NCBI GenBank assembly: GCA_964393335.1
Contig: CAYMTN010000018.1
Span: forward strand, 1-41,650
Length of the DNA: 41,650 nt
Source: CAYMTN01 sp964393335
GTDB taxonomy: Bacteria; Chloroflexota; Anaerolineae; Aggregatilineales; Aggregatilineaceae
Reading direction: 5' to 3'
Part shown: positions 40,261 to 41,650 of the stretch, in pieces
Layout: the number at the start of each line of letters is the position of its first letter
Numbering within the stretch: the first letter of the stretch is position 1
The notes under the pieces: generated by a model
The model's database searches: none
The model's input: only the letters and a program-made list of their open reading frames with translations
What the model was told of the DNA's origin: nothing
Program-made: the position numbers and the translations under genes

Positions 40261-41650
40261 TCACTGGTCGCCCTTCACGCCCAACACCATCCTGATCGGG
40301 AAACGCGGCTCCGGCAGCTCGGCCCCGAAGGACGACGCAAACCGGGCCGCCATGTCGAGCATGGCGTCGCGGCTGGCGTCCCCGTCGATGGCGATGAAAC
40401 GATCGCGCACGATGAACGTCACGAGGTACGGCCCGCCGCTGCCCGACCGATCCACGACGGTGGTATCGACGTTGCCGGAGGTCCACACCTCGACACCCGG
40501 CTGAAATTCCAGGTGATTGACGGCCATCCATTCGCCGATGGTGACGTAGCTGGACGGCGACTCGGTGATGCGGATCAACTGCCCGGCGGCGTTGTAATAC
40601 AACATCTGCGCGACCACGCCGCCCGATGGCGCGTTCATGGCGATAAATGAGTCGTCCTGCGTGCTGGCGTCCAGGCCGTAGACGCTGTCTAACTCGTACC
40701 CGTCCGGCGCGCCGCGTGGCACGATCGGGTCAAAGGGCAGATCGACCTGCTTGATCTCGTCCTTGACGTTGTACTCGGTCTGCGCAAAGGGATCGCGCAG
40801 CGGCACGTTGGACGGATCGGTCACGGGTTCGACTTTGGGCACCGCAAAATACGGCGCGTCGATCGTGGACGCCGCCGGGGTCGGGTCGCCGGTAGCCTCG
40901 CCCACCGTGTAGGTATACCGCGCGGTGGCGCACCCGGCCTCGTTGGGCGGGCGCGTCAGGTTGAGCACGATCAGGTACGCGTGGTCGTACGCGCCAAAAT
41001 CGACCGTGACCGCGCGCCCGGTCGGCAGGATGTCCGCCGTCGTGCCGCGCATCCCAACCACGATGCCCTGCACGCCCTCGTCCGGGCTGTCAAGCGTGAT
41101 CGCATACGTGCCGGTCGCGATGTCCAGCCCGATGTAATCCATCGCGTAACGCTGCACGCCATCCGCCGGGGACGATTCGCCCGGCCCGCTGATCGTTTCT
41201 TGCAGCCGCGCGACCGGGTAGGCATCCCCGGCGGCGAAGTTCCGCAGCAGCACGTCGAGCGCCAGGCGCTGCACCTCGTCGTCGAACGTGGTGCCGCGCG
41301 CGGCAAACGCGTCGTCGAAGGGGGCGAATCCCGCGCCGTCCGCCATACGCAGCCAGATATCCAGCACCAGCCCCGCGCCGTACGTTTCGGCCAGCATCTG
41401 GTCGAAGACCCACATCCCGTACCAGTGCAGGCCGGATTCGACGCGGTTGACGCCGCCGTAACGCAGCATGCACGTGTCCGGCGATTTGAATACAGCCCCC
41501 GCCGATACCAGGTTATCGGGCAGCGACGGGTAGACCTGCGTTTCCATCCAGTTCGCGGTGGCTTCGTACCACCAGCGCATCGGGTGATTGCCGTTGATGG
41601 CGATTTGCAGCATGTGGTTGAATTCGTGCGCGGCGATGATCTTCACCCAG
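40261..41650 (-). CDS. HEFNH-type zinc metalloprotease with beta domains (N-terminus outside window)
   Basis: The upstream part lies past the window end. Near the visible N-terminus is IIAAHEFNHMLQIAINGNHP, an HEXXH-type zinc site (H-E-F-N-H), followed by RWWYEATANWMETQVYP, where the Glu may be the third ligand. The remaining 400 residues contain beta-rich regions (e.g. GTYAITLDSPDEGVQGIVVG, a pre-peptidase-like domain), and a C-terminal domain of unknown type ending PIRMVLGVKGDQ. It is probably secreted, but no signal can be seen here. It stands upstream of the DUF4926 pair on the same strand, 63 bases away. Confidence 0.75.
   Translation of the reverse strand, partial: WVKIIAAHEFNHMLQIAINGNHPMRWWYEATANWMETQVYPSLPDNLVSAGAVFKSPDTCMLRYGGVNRVESGLHWYGMWVFDQMLAETYGAGLVLDIWLRMADGAGFAPFDDAFAARGTTFDDEVQRLALDVLLRNFAAGDAYPVARLQETISGPGESSPADGVQRYAMDYIGLDIATGTYAITLDSPDEGVQGIVVGMRGTTADILPTGRAVTVDFGAYDHAYLIVLNLTRPPNEAGCATARYTYTVGEATGDPTPAASTIDAPYFAVPKVEPVTDPSNVPLRDPFAQTEYNVKDEIKQVDLPFDPIVPRGAPDGYELDSVYGLDASTQDDSFIAMNAPSGGVVAQMLYYNAAGQLIRITESPSSYVTIGEWMAVNHLEFQPGVEVWTSGNVDTTVVDRSGSGGPYLVTFIVRDRFIAIDGDASRDAMLDMAARFASSFGAELPEPRFPIRMVLGVKGDQ

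Noticed and set aside
1..41650. CRISPR arrays, rRNA, tRNA, insertion sequences, prophage genes
   Set aside because: I looked for evenly spaced direct repeats, tRNA-like folds with a TTCGANTC loop, transposase motifs and phage structural genes and found none that hold up.

Overview
The window reads as a piece of a GC-rich bacterial chromosome, most likely from Chloroflexota (Anaerolineae-like). This is a judgement from protein style, not a search. The signs are secreted proteins with long Thr/Pro 'TPTP' linkers, FHA proteins carrying a zinc ribbon, a PP2C phosphatase with an extracytoplasmic SH3-like tail, a ROK-regulated sugar ABC system, and several intergenic repeat families. About 39 protein genes are supported. 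I see no rRNA, tRNA, CRISPR array, transposase or phage gene. One 100-N assembly gap lies at 35972-36071.

Layout. 1-4.1 kb: end of an MFS drug exporter, a PfkB sugar kinase, a small STAS-like protein and a dehalogenase-like alpha/beta hydrolase. 4.1-7.9 kb: a consensus promoter and possible attenuator before a surface-anchored LysM protein, then a secreted clan-A glycoside hydrolase. 7.9-12.4 kb: a large PAS/GAF histidine kinase and an aldo/keto reductase. 12.5-16 kb: a phosphothreonine-type signalling cluster (FHA, PP2C phosphatase, FHA) without a kinase in view. 16.1-19.5 kb: a small membrane protein, then a TetR / ABC-ATPase / ABC-permease export operon with a readable promoter and operator. 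19.7-23.8 kb: a TIR-domain protein, a secreted beta-propeller protein, a condensation/PapA-like acyltransferase and a GNAT acetyltransferase. 23.9-28.7 kb: a ROK repressor divergent from a sugar-binding protein, then permease and ATPase, with an intrinsic terminator after the binding-protein gene.

28.7-34.7 kb: a CxxCxxCC protein, a GT-C type membrane glycosyltransferase, two tandem trypsin-like proteases without signal peptides, a methyltransferase, a NarL-type response regulator and a STAS-like protein. 34.65-35.1 kb: no gene, but a strong hairpin and nested inverted repeats suggest a structured RNA on the minus strand. 35.1-37.5 kb: a YrdB-like membrane protein and a Nudix / ABC ATPase / ABC permease operon that is damaged or misassembled beside the N gap. 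37.7-41.65 kb: a GyrI-like protein, a DUF1295 membrane protein, a DUF4926 protein with an uncharacterised partner, and a secreted-type HEFNH metalloprotease cut by the window end.

How the genes fit together. The ROK regulator, binding protein, permease and ATPase form a sugar-uptake unit, and the PfkB kinase 22 kb away could phosphorylate a sugar but is not linked to it by sequence. The TetR unit is a self-regulated exporter. The FHA/PP2C genes look like readers and an eraser of Thr phosphorylation. The most unusual items are the possible non-coding RNA at 34.69-34.93 kb, the 5'-UTR attenuator-like hairpin before the LysM gene, the kinase-less FHA/PP2C cluster, the TIR protein with an added beta-domain, the twin cytoplasmic proteases and the DUF4926 gene pair.
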